From: Lysobacter sp.
GTDB lineage: Bacteria; Pseudomonadota; Gammaproteobacteria; Xanthomonadales; Xanthomonadaceae
Direction of reading: 5' to 3'
DNA: 64,000 bases
NCBI GenBank assembly: GCA_013141175.1
Contig: JABFRN010000001.1
Coordinates: 2,185,444-2,249,443, forward strand
Part shown: positions 45,276 through 54,548 of the stretch, piece after piece
Numbering within the stretch: the first letter of the stretch is position 1
Layout of the letters: each line of letters starts with the position of its first letter
Position numbers and translations under genes: made by a program
The notes under the pieces: generated by a model
Told to the model about the DNA's origin: nothing
The model's input: the letters and a program-made list of their open reading frames with translations, nothing else
Databases searched by the model: none

Positions 45276-46193
45276 TCACACCCTTTCCAACCACCCATAC
45301 TTGTCCGCAGTCTTGCCATCGAACAACCCGAAGAACAATTCCTGCAAATGGCGCGTCATGGGCCCGGGTTTACCCGCACCCACCTGACGACCATCGACCG
45401 AACGGATCGGGGTGATCTCCGCAGCCGTGCCGCACATGAAGAGTTCGTCGCACAGATAGAGATATTCGCGCGGCAGATCGCGTTCGAAGACTTCGATACC
45501 TGCGTCGCGTGCGAGGGTGATGATGGTGTTTCGGGTCAGGCCGTTGAGCAGCGCGGCGCTGACCGGAGTGGTGTGCAGCGCGCCGTCGAACACGAGAAAG
45601 AGATTCTCGCCGGCGCCTTCACTGAGCAGGCCGGTCGAAGCCAGCGCGATGCCTTCACCGAAGCCGAGGCGGCGCGCTTCGCGTGCGACCAGTTGCCCGG
45701 AGAGATAGTTGCCGCCGGCTTTCGCGCCGGCCGGCAGCGTGTTGGGCGCGAAACGCTGCCAGCTGGAGACGCAGGCGTCGATACCTTCTTCCAGCACGGT
45801 CGCGCCGAGGTATTGGCCCATCTTCCAGGTGGCCACCGCCATGTCGGTGGGCGTATCGGCGGAGAGGCCGAACCCGCCGAGGCCGCGATATGCGACCGGG
45901 CGCAGATAATCGGTGGTGAAGCCGTTGGCCTTGATCACCTCGCGACAGGCCGCGTTGATGTCGTCCAGACCATACGGCATCGACATGTCGTAGATCTTCG
46001 CGGAGGCGTACAGGCGCTTGTTGTGATCGGTCAGACGGAAAATCGCCGGGCCGTCAGGCGTGTCGTAACAGCGGATGCCCTCGAACACCGACGATCCGTA
46101 ATGGACGACGTGGGACATGACGTGGGTGGTCGCCTCGGCCCAGGGCTTGATGCTGCCGTTGTGCCAGATCCATTCGGGGTAACGCTGGGTCAT
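45276..46193 (-). CDS. ilvE: Branched-chain amino acid aminotransferase
   Basis: A 305-residue PLP enzyme of the class IV aminotransferases that performs the last step of leucine, isoleucine and valine synthesis. Diagnostic stretches are HVVHYGSSVFEGIRCY, LPAGAKAGGNYLSGQL with the PLP-binding lysine, LLSEGAGENLF, and CGTAAEITPIRSVDGRQVG. It ends FFGLFDGKTADKYGWLERV, as in E. coli IlvE. It appears monocistronic; a terminator-like stem at 46269-46295 separates it from the upstream protease gene. Confidence 0.95.
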   Translation of the reverse strand: MTQRYPEWIWHNGSIKPWAEATTHVMSHVVHYGSSVFEGIRCYDTPDGPAIFRLTDHNKRLYASAKIYDMSMPYGLDDINAACREVIKANGFTTDYLRPVAYRGLGGFGLSADTPTDMAVATWKMGQYLGATVLEEGIDACVSSWQRFAPNTLPAGAKAGGNYLSGQLVAREARRLGFGEGIALASTGLLSEGAGENLFLVFDGALHTTPVSAALLNGLTRNTIITLARDAGIEVFERDLPREYLYLCDELFMCGTAAEITPIRSVDGRQVGAGKPGPMTRHLQELFFGLFDGKTADKYGWLERV

Positions 46194-46268
46194 GTCGATG
46201 TCCGTCTGCTGGGTGTCGGTGCGACCGGTATTTTAGGCGATGCGCAACAGGGCCGACAGTCCGCGCCT

Positions 46269-46295
46269 GAAAAGACGGGGCCTTGCGGCCCCGTC
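46269..46295 (-). terminator. Intrinsic terminator of the metalloprotease gene
   Basis: GACGGGGCC pairs with GGCCCCGTC around a four-base loop; on the minus strand TTTT follows. It lies 27 bases after the protease stop. Confidence 0.8.
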
Positions 46296-46321
46296 CCGGT
46301 CTTGCGGAAAACCAGTCGTCA

Positions 46322-47593
46322 TCAGCGGAAGGCGGCGATGGTCGCCTTGGTGGTGTTCAACACGCGCTGGTTGTGCGCCCGCGTGGTGTTGCCCATCGCC
46401 TGCCCGCCATAGGTCTTGGCCGGGTTGGACCAGTAGTTGATGCGCGGGCAGCCGCCGGTGGTGCAGGCATAGGCCATGATCGTGCGCCAGGCATTGGTCG
46501 GCGAACGATAGCCGTGGCCGTAGGCGTACGGGGTCAGGGTCGGATCGGTGGCGATGTCGTGACGCGCCGACTGCAGGTGGCCGATTTCGTGCGCGAACGA
46601 GTAGTACCCCGTGGCGCAGCCGTAGTGCGCGACCGCGAACGCGGTGGCGGCGGTGGAGCCGATGCCCGACGCCAGGCCGCAGGACGAGGCGTTGTTGATC
46701 AACAGCATCATGACATCGGCCGTGACCGTGTTGCGGGTGGCGTGGTACGAATCCATGAAGCCGTCGGTGGTGCCGCGGAAGCGCGTCAGATCGGTGCTGA
46801 AGCTGCCGGATTCCACATACGTCGTGGTGTAGCGACCGGCCAGTTGCAGGGTGATCTCGACGCCGCTGTTCGCATAGCCCTGGTTGCTCTCGGCGACGGC
46901 GAGATTCACCAGGCCGACGATGTCGCCGCTGGCGGTAGCGGCCGATTGGGTTGCCACCACCATCACCCGGATCGTACTGATCGCCTGCGGGCCGACGTCG
47001 CCCGCTGCCCTGGCGGCGCGCTGCACGTTGCCCATGTCGATCTGCGGCAGGAAGTTGTAGGCCGCCGGGTGATCCGCAGGCATCTTCATTTCGTCGATGC
47101 GTGCGATCACGTGTCCACCGGAGCGCAACGGACGCAGCGCATACAACTCGCCGTTCTTGCGGATGGTGCCGGTGAGCTTGTCGCCGTTGCGGACGATCAT
47201 CACCGAGTTGTTGGGATCGTCGGCGATCTCACCCGTGGCCTTGCCGCGCAGCGTATCGAGCAGGCCGAAGTTTTTGCCGATGTTGCCGTACCACACCAGC
47301 GTGCCGTCCGGATTGCGCTTGGTATAGCGCATGTGCACGGCGCTGGCGTCGCCGAACCCGAGTTGCAGCGTGTCGCTCTTGGCGCTGATCTGGCTGGCAT
47401 CGGCCTGCACCATCTGCAGCGACTCCGTGGCGCGGCTTTCGGCCAATGCGCGATAGCTGGCGTCCGCGCCGATGCCGGCCGGTGCAGCTTTCATGGCGGA
47501 AAACAGGGGCTGTTTGGCGGCCTGACTGGCGGACGCGGCGAAACCCAGCGCCGCGATCGTGCCGATGGCGATGAACATGATCGAACGTTTCAT
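46322..47593 (-). CDS. Secreted metzincin metalloprotease
   Basis: A 423-residue protein from ATG 47593 with a signal peptide ending ASASQAA near residue 25. Residues about 30-190 look like a propeptide. The catalytic domain contains YSFAHEIGHLQSARHD, the HExxHxxxxxH zinc site with Asp after it, and the Met-turn RTIMAYACTTG. Similar enzymes are extracellular M12-type proteases of Lysobacter and Xanthomonas. Two cysteines flank the Met-turn. The gene is monocistronic with a terminator behind it. Confidence 0.88.
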   Translation of the reverse strand: MKRSIMFIAIGTIAALGFAASASQAAKQPLFSAMKAAPAGIGADASYRALAESRATESLQMVQADASQISAKSDTLQLGFGDASAVHMRYTKRNPDGTLVWYGNIGKNFGLLDTLRGKATGEIADDPNNSVMIVRNGDKLTGTIRKNGELYALRPLRSGGHVIARIDEMKMPADHPAAYNFLPQIDMGNVQRAARAAGDVGPQAISTIRVMVVATQSAATASGDIVGLVNLAVAESNQGYANSGVEITLQLAGRYTTTYVESGSFSTDLTRFRGTTDGFMDSYHATRNTVTADVMMLLINNASSCGLASGIGSTAATAFAVAHYGCATGYYSFAHEIGHLQSARHDIATDPTLTPYAYGHGYRSPTNAWRTIMAYACTTGGCPRINYWSNPAKTYGGQAMGNTTRAHNQRVLNTTKATIAAFR

Positions 47594-47912
47594 GCGATGA
47601 CCTCTCCTTGATCCTTCCATTGCGGCGTCCGAGCCGGTGGATATGCAATGTCGGGACGTGATGATGGTTGGTCTGGAGTGACCCGGACACCTTGCCCAAC
47701 GCCATGGATCGCACGGTGCAGTGCCGCGTGCAAGCCGCAACGCAGCAATCCGCCTGCGTATGTCTCAGGACGGTTGCCGATACTGTCTCAGTACCCGATG
47801 GCATTCGGCTTGAGCGCCGAATCCCGATGTCCGTCTCCCTGCGTCCGCGAGAGGAGGGCTTCGGTCGCCGCCCTTCATCCCAGTACGCGGTGTGCCTGGC
47901 CCGGCATGGGTT
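47594..47912. other. Intergenic region, nothing recognised
   Basis: These 319 bases separate two minus-strand genes and should hold the promoter of the metalloprotease. I see no gene, repeat or strong hairpin. Confidence 0.5.
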
Positions 47913-48557
47913 CTACAGCGTGATCCACCAGCAATCGAGGTGCCGGCGCAGACCCAAGACCGTGCGCGAAGGCGTGCTGCCCTTGCCGAGCGTCTGCTCC
48001 AGACGAAGGCCGACCGGTGGCCTGCGGATCACGCGCGGTGGTTGCGGAGCGGCGTCGTCGGTGCCGGCAGGCGGAGCGGTGGTGAATGTCGGGGCCGGTG
48101 AAACGAACGGGGCGACAGGAGCGGCCTCGGGATCCGTCACCGGCGCTTCCGTGACCATGCCCCGCAGCGGCACGATGTCCACCAGCGGACGATCCACGAT
48201 CGCCTGCAGCTGGTCGAGGATGCGGTCGCCGCTTGCGGAGTTCTGCCCGACCCAGTGGTAGACCGCGCCGAGCCGGTTCACATCGCGGTTGTCGATGGCT
48301 GCGGTGATCTCGTAGACCAGATCCTGCAGATTGCGCGCACAGCCGCCGCGACGCAGCCCGTACGCGCCGGCGATGGCGGCACGCGGCAGGCGTTCGCTGG
48401 CGCCGATGGTCTCGCAGGGGCGGTCGGTGTAGATCGTATTGCCGCCGGGGCCATTGCAGCGATTCAGCGGCTGCTGCGCGCGTGCGCTACCCGGCCACAG
48501 TGCGCATGCCGCGAGCAGCGGGAGGAGGATGAGAAGCGCGCGGCCGGAGGTGGACAT
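47913..48557 (-). CDS. Periplasmic DUF4124-like protein
   Basis: A 214-residue protein with a signal peptide ending GSARAQQ near residue 28, then NRCNGPGGNTIYTDRPC, which matches the short DUF4124-like motif (cysteine-bounded, with YxDRPC). A helical part (CARNLQDLVYEITAAIDNRD) and a proline-rich linker follow, ending in HLDCWWITL. Similar proteins are common and uncharacterised in Xanthomonadaceae. The function is unknown. Confidence 0.65.
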   Translation of the reverse strand: MSTSGRALLILLPLLAACALWPGSARAQQPLNRCNGPGGNTIYTDRPCETIGASERLPRAAIAGAYGLRRGGCARNLQDLVYEITAAIDNRDVNRLGAVYHWVGQNSASGDRILDQLQAIVDRPLVDIVPLRGMVTEAPVTDPEAAPVAPFVSPAPTFTTAPPAGTDDAAPQPPRVIRRPPVGLRLEQTLGKGSTPSRTVLGLRRHLDCWWITL

Positions 48558-48607
48558 TGCCCGAGGCTAGCATTCGGGAAGTGAATGCCGGGCGGTCGAC
48601 TTTGCAT

Positions 48608-49030
48608 TCAACCCGGTGCGAGCCAGACGAAGGGTGCCCATGGCAGGTTACGCGCGATTCCGTAGGTGGGCAGCAGGACCAGCCAGAAACGTGGTTCGGC
48701 CAGAACGAGCATCAATGGGCGGAACACGCGTGGTTTCCAACCCCAATACCACCCCAGCATGACTGGCGTCAGCGCCAGCAGGGCCATCATCAGCGGATTC
48801 ATCGAGAAAGCGCGCGCGACATCGCCGTGCGCCAGCGCATGCATGCCTCGAGTCAAGCCGCATCCGATGCACCAGTAGCCGGTAAGGCTATGGAACATGC
48901 ATTTCGGGAACAGATTGCTCGGTGCGCTGGGATCGAACGTCCGCAATAGCCAGAACGCCATGGCTCCCGCTGCCGCGAGTGCCATGGCTTGCAGGGTCAT
49001 CACCGTGAAAGAGGGTCTGGAAGAGACCAT
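48608..49030 (-). CDS. DUF2752 membrane protein
   Basis: A 140-residue protein with three hydrophobic helices. The signature FPKCMFHSLTGYWCIGCGLTR, followed by GMHALAHGDVARAF and then NP, identifies DUF2752. The cysteines in this motif are invariant in the family, whose function is unknown. Its ATG lies one base after the stop of a CD225-family gene; the two families often occur together. Confidence 0.85.
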   Translation of the reverse strand: MVSSRPSFTVMTLQAMALAAAGAMAFWLLRTFDPSAPSNLFPKCMFHSLTGYWCIGCGLTRGMHALAHGDVARAFSMNPLMMALLALTPVMLGWYWGWKPRVFRPLMLVLAEPRFWLVLLPTYGIARNLPWAPFVWLAPG

Positions 49031-49031
49031 T

Positions 49032-49367
49032 TCAACGGTTGCGCTGTGCCTGTTCGATGCCCTGCCTGATCGATTCTTCGAGGCCGCCGACACCGCTGGT
49101 TGCGATGCTGAAGGCAAGCCAGAACAAGCCGATGATCGCGCAGGCAGTGGTGATCCAGCAAAGAATCTTCGCGGTATTCGAAGCGGACTGCGCCCCGGCG
49201 ATGTCGCCTGCATTCAACTTCGAATTGACCTGGGAGGAGAAGACGATGGCGGCGATACCGGTGAAGAGCCCGGGGATGCCGCAACACAGGCAGAGGCTGA
49301 AGACCGTCGCGATGATCGCCCAGGCCAGATGATTGGGGATGGAGCCGGGTGCGGCGGTCGTGTTCAT
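49032..49367 (-). CDS. CD225/dispanin-family membrane protein
   Basis: A 111-residue protein. It opens with PNHLAWAIIATVFSLCLCCG and GIAAIVFSSQVNSKLNAGD, the first membrane segment and cytoplasmic loop typical of CD225/IFITM-like proteins. A second hydrophobic helix follows (ILCWITTACAIIGLFWLAF). The ATG at 49367 has a GGAGA behind it. It is coupled to DUF2752 downstream. In bacteria the function is not established. Confidence 0.85.
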   Translation of the reverse strand: MNTTAAPGSIPNHLAWAIIATVFSLCLCCGIPGLFTGIAAIVFSSQVNSKLNAGDIAGAQSASNTAKILCWITTACAIIGLFWLAFSIATSGVGGLEESIRQGIEQAQRNR

Positions 49368-49521
49368 GCGGAATCTCCGGAAATCGGGCGGATAGGTGGG
49401 GCGAGAGAAGCTAGCGGACCACCCGTCTCGGGGCGACCGTGGCGTACTGTCTTCCACATTGTGCCGATTCCGTCGCCGGGCGCAATCGGTTGCGGGCCTG
49501 GAATGAGGTGGCGGTCGCAGC

Positions 49522-51441
49522 TCAGGCCGCGTCGCCGCGCAGCGCGCGGACCTTGGCTTCGAGCGTCGCCACCGCGACCCCGCGTCCGTCGATGGGCGGC
49601 CCGGCCACCACTTCCACATGCGCACGGAACCGGCGCGGCAGGCGCATCTGGCGCATGCGCCCGTCGCGCTTGCTCCACATGCTGGTCCACATGTTCTTCA
49701 GCGCCATCGGCACCACCGGCACCGGGCGTCGTTCCAGCGCACGCAGCACGCCCGCCTTGAACGGGGCGATCGCGCCATCGCGGGTCAGCGCGCCCTCCGG
49801 GAAGATGCAGACCAGCTGACCGTCGGCCAGCGCCGCGTCGATCTCCTCGAACGCGCGCCGCATCACCTCTGGATCCTCCTTTGCGCCGGCGATGGGAATC
49901 GCCTTGCTGGTGCGGAAGATCCAGCGCATCACCGGCACATTGAAGATCTTGTAGTACATGACGAAGCGCACCGGCCGCGGGATGCTGGCCGACAGGATCA
50001 GCGCGTCCATGTAGCTGACGTGGTTGCACACGATCAGCGCCGGGCCTTCGTCGGGAACGTGCTGCTCGATGCCGTGCAGCTGCAGCCGGTAGAGCGCGCG
50101 CACGAACATCCAGCTGAGAAAGCGCATCAGGAATTCGGGCACGATCGTGAAGATCCAGATCGCCACCAGCGTGTTGGCGATGGCCAGGCAGAGGAACAGC
50201 TGCGGAATGCCGAGGCCGGGCATCCTGATCGTGGTCGAGCCGATCGTGAACTGTTCCATCTGCAGCGCGATGCCCAGCACCGCAGCCAGCACGATGAAGA
50301 ACGCGTTCTGGATGTTCACGCCGGAGATCACCCGGGACAGTTCCTGCTTGGGCGTGCGGCTCTGGATCAGCGCGAACAGCGGCACGAGGAAGAAGCCGGC
50401 GAACATGCCCACGCCGAACAGGTCCAGCGACACCCGCCAGCTGCCGGCCTGATGCAGGAAGCCCGCGATGTCCAGCCCGGCGACGCCGGCGACGCCACTG
50501 CGCGCGAAGTAGAGGTCGAACAGGAAAAAGCTCATGCCGAACGCGCCCAGCGGCACCAGCCCGATCTCGACCGTGCGCGCCGACAGCTTTTCGCACAACA
50601 ACGAACCGATCCCGGTACCGATCGAAAACACCCCCAGCGCGAACAGATACAGGGTTTCGTCGCCGCCCAGGTATTTTTCGGCGTAGTTCGGCAACTGCGC
50701 GGTGAGCGCGGTACCGATGAACCAGAACCAGGACACGCCGAGCATCGCGTTGCGCACCGCGAGTTGCTTGCGCGCCAGGGCCATCACCCGCAGCGACTCC
50801 GGGATCGGATTGACGTGGACCTTGAGCTCCGGCGCGCCGGCATCGACCTTGGGCACGAGACGGCTGACCGCATTGCCTGCGATCGCCAGCAGAACGATCG
50901 CGACCGCAGCGGTTTCCGGGCCATGGCTGCCGGCGAGTTTGAAGATCATCCCGCCCACGATCATGCCCATCAGGATCGACACCGAGGTGCCCATCTCGAC
51001 CAGGCCGTTGCCGCCGGTCAGCTCTTCGGGCTTCAGCACCGACGGCAGGATCGAATACTTGACCGGACCGAACAGCGCGGACTGCACGCCGGTGCCGAAC
51101 AGCGCCACCAGCAGCAGCGGCATGTTCTGCAGCAGGAAGCCCACCGCCGCCACCGACATGATCGCGATTTCCATCGTGGTGGTGATGCGGATCAGCCGCG
51201 ATTTTTCGAGCTTCTCCGCTATCTGGCCGGCGGTGGCCGAAAACAGGAAGAACGGCAGGATGAACAGCGCCGGCGCGAGATTGGTGTACAGCGTCTTCTG
51301 TTGTTCGTCGATGCCCAGCCAGAACAACAGACCGATGATGGCCTGACGGTAGACATTGTCGTTGAACGCGCCCAGCGATTGGACGACGAAAAAAGGCAGG
51401 AAGCGGCGCTGCCGCAACAGTTCGAACTGGTTGTAGGCCAT
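49522..51441 (-). CDS. MFS lysophospholipid transporter fused to PlsC acyltransferase
   Basis: A 639-residue protein from ATG 51441. Residues 1-420 form a 12-helix major facilitator of the LplT type, with VQSLGAFNDNVYRQAIIGL at the start. Residues about 430-639 are a PlsC acyltransferase, with the catalytic IVCNHVSYMDAL (HxxxxD) and FPEGALTRDG. LplT flips lysophospholipids and the acyltransferase re-acylates them. The third Aas-like domain (acyl-ACP synthetase) found in some fusions is absent. Two tandem 21-bp repeats lie about 50-95 bases upstream. Confidence 0.88.
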   Translation of the reverse strand: MAYNQFELLRQRRFLPFFVVQSLGAFNDNVYRQAIIGLLFWLGIDEQQKTLYTNLAPALFILPFFLFSATAGQIAEKLEKSRLIRITTTMEIAIMSVAAVGFLLQNMPLLLVALFGTGVQSALFGPVKYSILPSVLKPEELTGGNGLVEMGTSVSILMGMIVGGMIFKLAGSHGPETAAVAIVLLAIAGNAVSRLVPKVDAGAPELKVHVNPIPESLRVMALARKQLAVRNAMLGVSWFWFIGTALTAQLPNYAEKYLGGDETLYLFALGVFSIGTGIGSLLCEKLSARTVEIGLVPLGAFGMSFFLFDLYFARSGVAGVAGLDIAGFLHQAGSWRVSLDLFGVGMFAGFFLVPLFALIQSRTPKQELSRVISGVNIQNAFFIVLAAVLGIALQMEQFTIGSTTIRMPGLGIPQLFLCLAIANTLVAIWIFTIVPEFLMRFLSWMFVRALYRLQLHGIEQHVPDEGPALIVCNHVSYMDALILSASIPRPVRFVMYYKIFNVPVMRWIFRTSKAIPIAGAKEDPEVMRRAFEEIDAALADGQLVCIFPEGALTRDGAIAPFKAGVLRALERRPVPVVPMALKNMWTSMWSKRDGRMRQMRLPRRFRAHVEVVAGPPIDGRGVAVATLEAKVRALRGDAA

Positions 51442-51493
51442 GCGCGCTCCGCGAGGCCGGTCCCTGCCGGCGAGGTTCCGGCGGAGACTACCA

Positions 51494-51535
51494 GTTTGTT
51501 GAAAAACGCACAGGGTTTGTTGAAAAGCGCACAGG
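51494..51535. repeat. Tandem 21-bp repeat upstream of the MFS-PlsC gene
   Basis: Two adjacent copies of GTTTGTTGAAAA(A/G)CGCACAGG differ at one base. Their 21-bp phasing (two helical turns) and position in the promoter region suggest a regulator site. Confidence 0.7.
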
Positions 51536-51666
51536 TGTGCGTTCGAATCGCCGGTCCGGTACATGCCCGGACCGGCTTCCGGCAAATCGATCGCGGACGC
51601 CCTTGCTGCGCAGTGGCGGCATCTCCACCCCTCTCCAGGCTGTTTTCAATCGCCTGCCGGCTGGTG

Positions 51667-53808
51667 TCAGTACGCCGTGGTCGCCGCACGGCCGCGACGC
51701 GCTAGCGGCGCGGTTCCGGCCAATGCGACCAGCAGCGCCGACAGCATGCCTTCGCTGCGTTTCCACGACCAGAACAAGGGCGCCTGCAACTGCACGCGAT
51801 GCCAGCGCCGATGCTGTCGCTGCACGGCCGGCAATGCGTTCGTATGCGCGCACCATCGTGTCAACGCGCGCTCGGATGGACCTGCCGGCTGCGGTTGCGC
51901 AGGGCAGGACGGCAGGAAGTCGACCAGATACACCGCATCGACGGTGCGGACCAGCGCATCGGGCAAACCCAGCGGCGAAATGCCCTGCGCCAACAGGCTG
52001 TCGCGGAGGCGCATGGCGTGCCGGCGCGGATCGAGCAGGCAATGACTTTCGACCCCGGGATCGCACTCCGCGCATTCGAGGAATGCCCGGCGCAGCCCGT
52101 TGTCGTACGCGCTCCAGCCTGCGTGCGTATACACCGATTTGCGAACGGGCATCGATTGTCGTGCGCGCAGGATCCGGCGCGGCAGTTCCGATAGGCGGTC
52201 CGCGCCCACCGCCCGTCCATCGCTCATGCCTTGTAGTGCGATCTCGAAATCATCCGCGTCCGCGCGCAGGCCGGTGACGATCAGGTCGCCGACGGCGTCG
52301 GTTCCGCACGGGTCTCCGCCCCGCGCCGCCAGCCCGGCGCGCAGGAGGTCGGTGTAATCGGCATGGCGCTGCGGATGCTCTACCACCGACAGCACGTCGA
52401 TCAGATGCGCGGGTGAGCGCCCCAGGACCGCGCGTTCGCGATTTTCGCTGCGCAGCACGGCGAAGTCGGGTTCCGGCCACAGCGGCGGCAATGCCGGCGC
52501 CAGCAATGCAGTGGACGTACGCGGATCGATGCCGGTCCGCAGCACCACGATCACGCAGATGCGCGCGTCCGTGGCGATGGCGTGCGCCGGTAACGTATCG
52601 ATGACCACGCGCGCCGCGATGGCGGACTTGTCCAGTCCGTACGCAGTCAAGGCATGGCGTACGCCACGAACGACGTGCGGTGCGTCGCACAACACCAGCA
52701 GTTTCGGCCGGCGTACGGAATCGATGGCGACGAAGCCGGCGTCGCGTCGAGACAGCGCTTCGATTCCGATGCCGAGCAGACTGCGATGGGCACGCGACAG
52801 CCGCGGACGCAGCCCCACGGGTCGCGGGGGAGTCTCGCGCAAAGGCGGCATGCGCAGGTGCTGCGTCGGTTCCAGCATCGGCAGCTTCACTGCGCCATCG
52901 CGAATCGCGCGTTGCAGCGGGAATTCGGCGATCGGCGCCGAACCGGCGCAGGGCGCCGTCGATGCCTGCGAAAGCGCCAGGTCGATCCATAGCAACGAAG
53001 CGTGCCGCGAGGATTCGGGATCGTCGTGCGCATGCGTCGCCCCACCGAGCATCCTGGCGCCGACGCCCGCGACCAGCGTGATCGGCGGAGAGCTTGGCGT
53101 GGTTTCGCTGGCGACGTCGACGAAGCACATCGCGTCCTCGTGCTTCGCAGATCGCGTCTGTCGAGCCAGCCAATCGCCGAACGAATCGCGCAACGATGGC
53201 GGCAGGAACAATGCCGCATGCCGGATCGGACTGCTCCGTACGGCATCGCGCTGTCCCCGGGCATCGGCCGCGCCGAACAGCGCATCCTGCAGGCGCACCC
53301 GTACCGGATCGGTGGCGGCGGACAGCAGGAAATGGCTGCTGAAACGGGGGTCGTCGTGCCCGGATGCGCGCGCCGCGATATGGTTCGCCCATTGCCATAT
53401 CAGCAGCGCCTGGGCCACCCATCGCAGCCCACTGCCGGGCGCCATCCGCAGGACATAGCCTGCGTATCGCGTCGGGCAGGCGCTTGCGGCTGGCGCATCG
53501 AGCCGGGCACGAGCGGGATCGCAGGCGAGCCGGTAGAGCCATTCGGGATCGTCGGTCTGCAGGAGCTCGTGCGCGAGCACCGTGTGCAGGATCGCCTGCT
53601 TCTGCCCCGCATGGAAGTTGTCGACGCGCGTGTTGCAGTATTCGACCGCGCACCACCAGCGCAACAGCGCAGCGCTGGTGGGCGTGAGCCGCGATGCGAG
53701 GATGGCATCCGGAAGCGCTGCAGGCCCTCGCTCCAGCTCGGCCAGCAGCTTGCGTGCGCAGTAATCCAGCGCGGCGTGCAACGGCGGCGTGTGCGTGCTC
53801 ATGTCCAT
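51667..53808 (-). CDS. Degenerate type III restriction (Res-like) protein without helicase motifs
   Basis: A 713-residue protein from ATG 53808 (GGGAG upstream). The fold of Res-type SF2 helicases is still traceable: TSAALLRWW and NFHAGQKQAILHTVLAHELL (residues 44-84), RPKLLVLCDAPHVV (about 367-380), ICVIVVLRTGIDPRTS (417-432), LWPEPDF (443-449) and DVLSVVEHPQ (471-480). Every catalytic motif is altered: Walker A reads MAPGSGLRW (122-130) where ATGTGKT is expected, the DEAH region reads FVDVASET (229-236), and motif VI reads LAPALPPLW instead of QxxGRGLR. The frame is intact and GC is normal, so it may be a conserved pseudoenzyme. No methylase partner is near. Confidence 0.65.
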   Translation of the reverse strand: MDMSTHTPPLHAALDYCARKLLAELERGPAALPDAILASRLTPTSAALLRWWCAVEYCNTRVDNFHAGQKQAILHTVLAHELLQTDDPEWLYRLACDPARARLDAPAASACPTRYAGYVLRMAPGSGLRWVAQALLIWQWANHIAARASGHDDPRFSSHFLLSAATDPVRVRLQDALFGAADARGQRDAVRSSPIRHAALFLPPSLRDSFGDWLARQTRSAKHEDAMCFVDVASETTPSSPPITLVAGVGARMLGGATHAHDDPESSRHASLLWIDLALSQASTAPCAGSAPIAEFPLQRAIRDGAVKLPMLEPTQHLRMPPLRETPPRPVGLRPRLSRAHRSLLGIGIEALSRRDAGFVAIDSVRRPKLLVLCDAPHVVRGVRHALTAYGLDKSAIAARVVIDTLPAHAIATDARICVIVVLRTGIDPRTSTALLAPALPPLWPEPDFAVLRSENRERAVLGRSPAHLIDVLSVVEHPQRHADYTDLLRAGLAARGGDPCGTDAVGDLIVTGLRADADDFEIALQGMSDGRAVGADRLSELPRRILRARQSMPVRKSVYTHAGWSAYDNGLRRAFLECAECDPGVESHCLLDPRRHAMRLRDSLLAQGISPLGLPDALVRTVDAVYLVDFLPSCPAQPQPAGPSERALTRWCAHTNALPAVQRQHRRWHRVQLQAPLFWSWKRSEGMLSALLVALAGTAPLARRGRAATTAY

Positions 53809-54014
53809 CCGCCTGCTCCCCATGCGTGTGGTGCGTTCCGCCCGGCCGCGACGGGTGCGGTCGAGTCGCCATCGTGATTCCGGCAGGCCCCGCCTTGATC
53901 GCCCCTGTGCCGACTGCCCTTGTTCTGTTTCTTCCGTTGGCCGGACATGGCCGCTTTCCCTGTCGTTGTCGAGGTGCACGCTAACAAAAAGTTTGATACT
54001 GTACAAATCACAAC

Positions 54015-54051
54015 TTTCCAACGCCGGCGTGCACCGGCCTAACGTCAGGTG
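54015..54051 (+). promoter_or_regulatory. Promoter of the first HTH gene, possibly leaderless
   Basis: CTTTCCA, 19 bases, then TAACGT (54040-54045) lies six bases before ATG 54052. The same arrangement occurs before the paralogous gene (54512-54548). Confidence 0.4.
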
Positions 54052-54444
54052 ATGAACAATGAACAAGTCGCGTTCAGCGAACGGCTGCGCGAAGCCCTGC
54101 GACGGGCGGGGCTCGTTGAGAGTCCCGTCGAACTCGTCCGCCTGCTCGCGCGCTTCGGCGGGGAGCCCGTCTCCCAGCAAGCCGTTTCCGGTTGGTTGAA
54201 GGGTCGCGCCATGCCAAGGCAGGCCAACCTGCGAGCGCTGGCGAAGATGCTGTCGGTCGAACCACAGCAGCTCCAGTACGGCGACGACAAGCGGGTGCGC
54301 GAGCATCGCGGCGAATGGCGGCTCGATCCGCGCGACCAGCTGGCGATCGAGGCTTTCCTGCAGTTGCCGCCCGCCCAGCGCAAGCTGTTGCGGCATGTGA
54401 TCGATGAATTCGTGAAGTCCGGCGGGCCGGGGAAAAAGGGCTAG
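54052..54444 (+). CDS. XRE-like HTH regulator (tandem paralogue 1)
   Basis: A 130-residue protein. Residues about 6-60 form a helix-turn-helix (SERLREALRRAGLVESPVEL, EPVSQQAVSGWLKG) and the rest is helical (LDPRDQLAIEAFLQLP). It shares about two thirds of its residues with the next gene, including RAMPRQANLRALAKML and QLQYGDDKRVRE. It is divergent from the Res-like gene and may regulate it. A GTG at 54049 is an alternative start. No Shine-Dalgarno is evident. Confidence 0.8.
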   Translation: MNNEQVAFSERLREALRRAGLVESPVELVRLLARFGGEPVSQQAVSGWLKGRAMPRQANLRALAKMLSVEPQQLQYGDDKRVREHRGEWRLDPRDQLAIEAFLQLPPAQRKLLRHVIDEFVKSGGPGKKG

Positions 54445-54511
54445 CGGGTGGGGGGCTGTTGGAGCGGATGTTGCATCACAACATAAACTGAGCGTGATCG
54501 ACAATCACGTC

Positions 54512-54548
54512 TTTCACATCGCGGCCGGTGCCGACCTAACGTCGGCGC
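54512..54548 (+). promoter_or_regulatory. Promoter of the second HTH gene, possibly leaderless
   Basis: TTTCAC, 19 bases, then TAACGT (54537-54542), with the ATG six bases on. CCTAACGTC is shared with the first copy at the same distance (five bases) from the ATG. The dyad GCCGAC/GTCGGC surrounds it. Confidence 0.4.
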
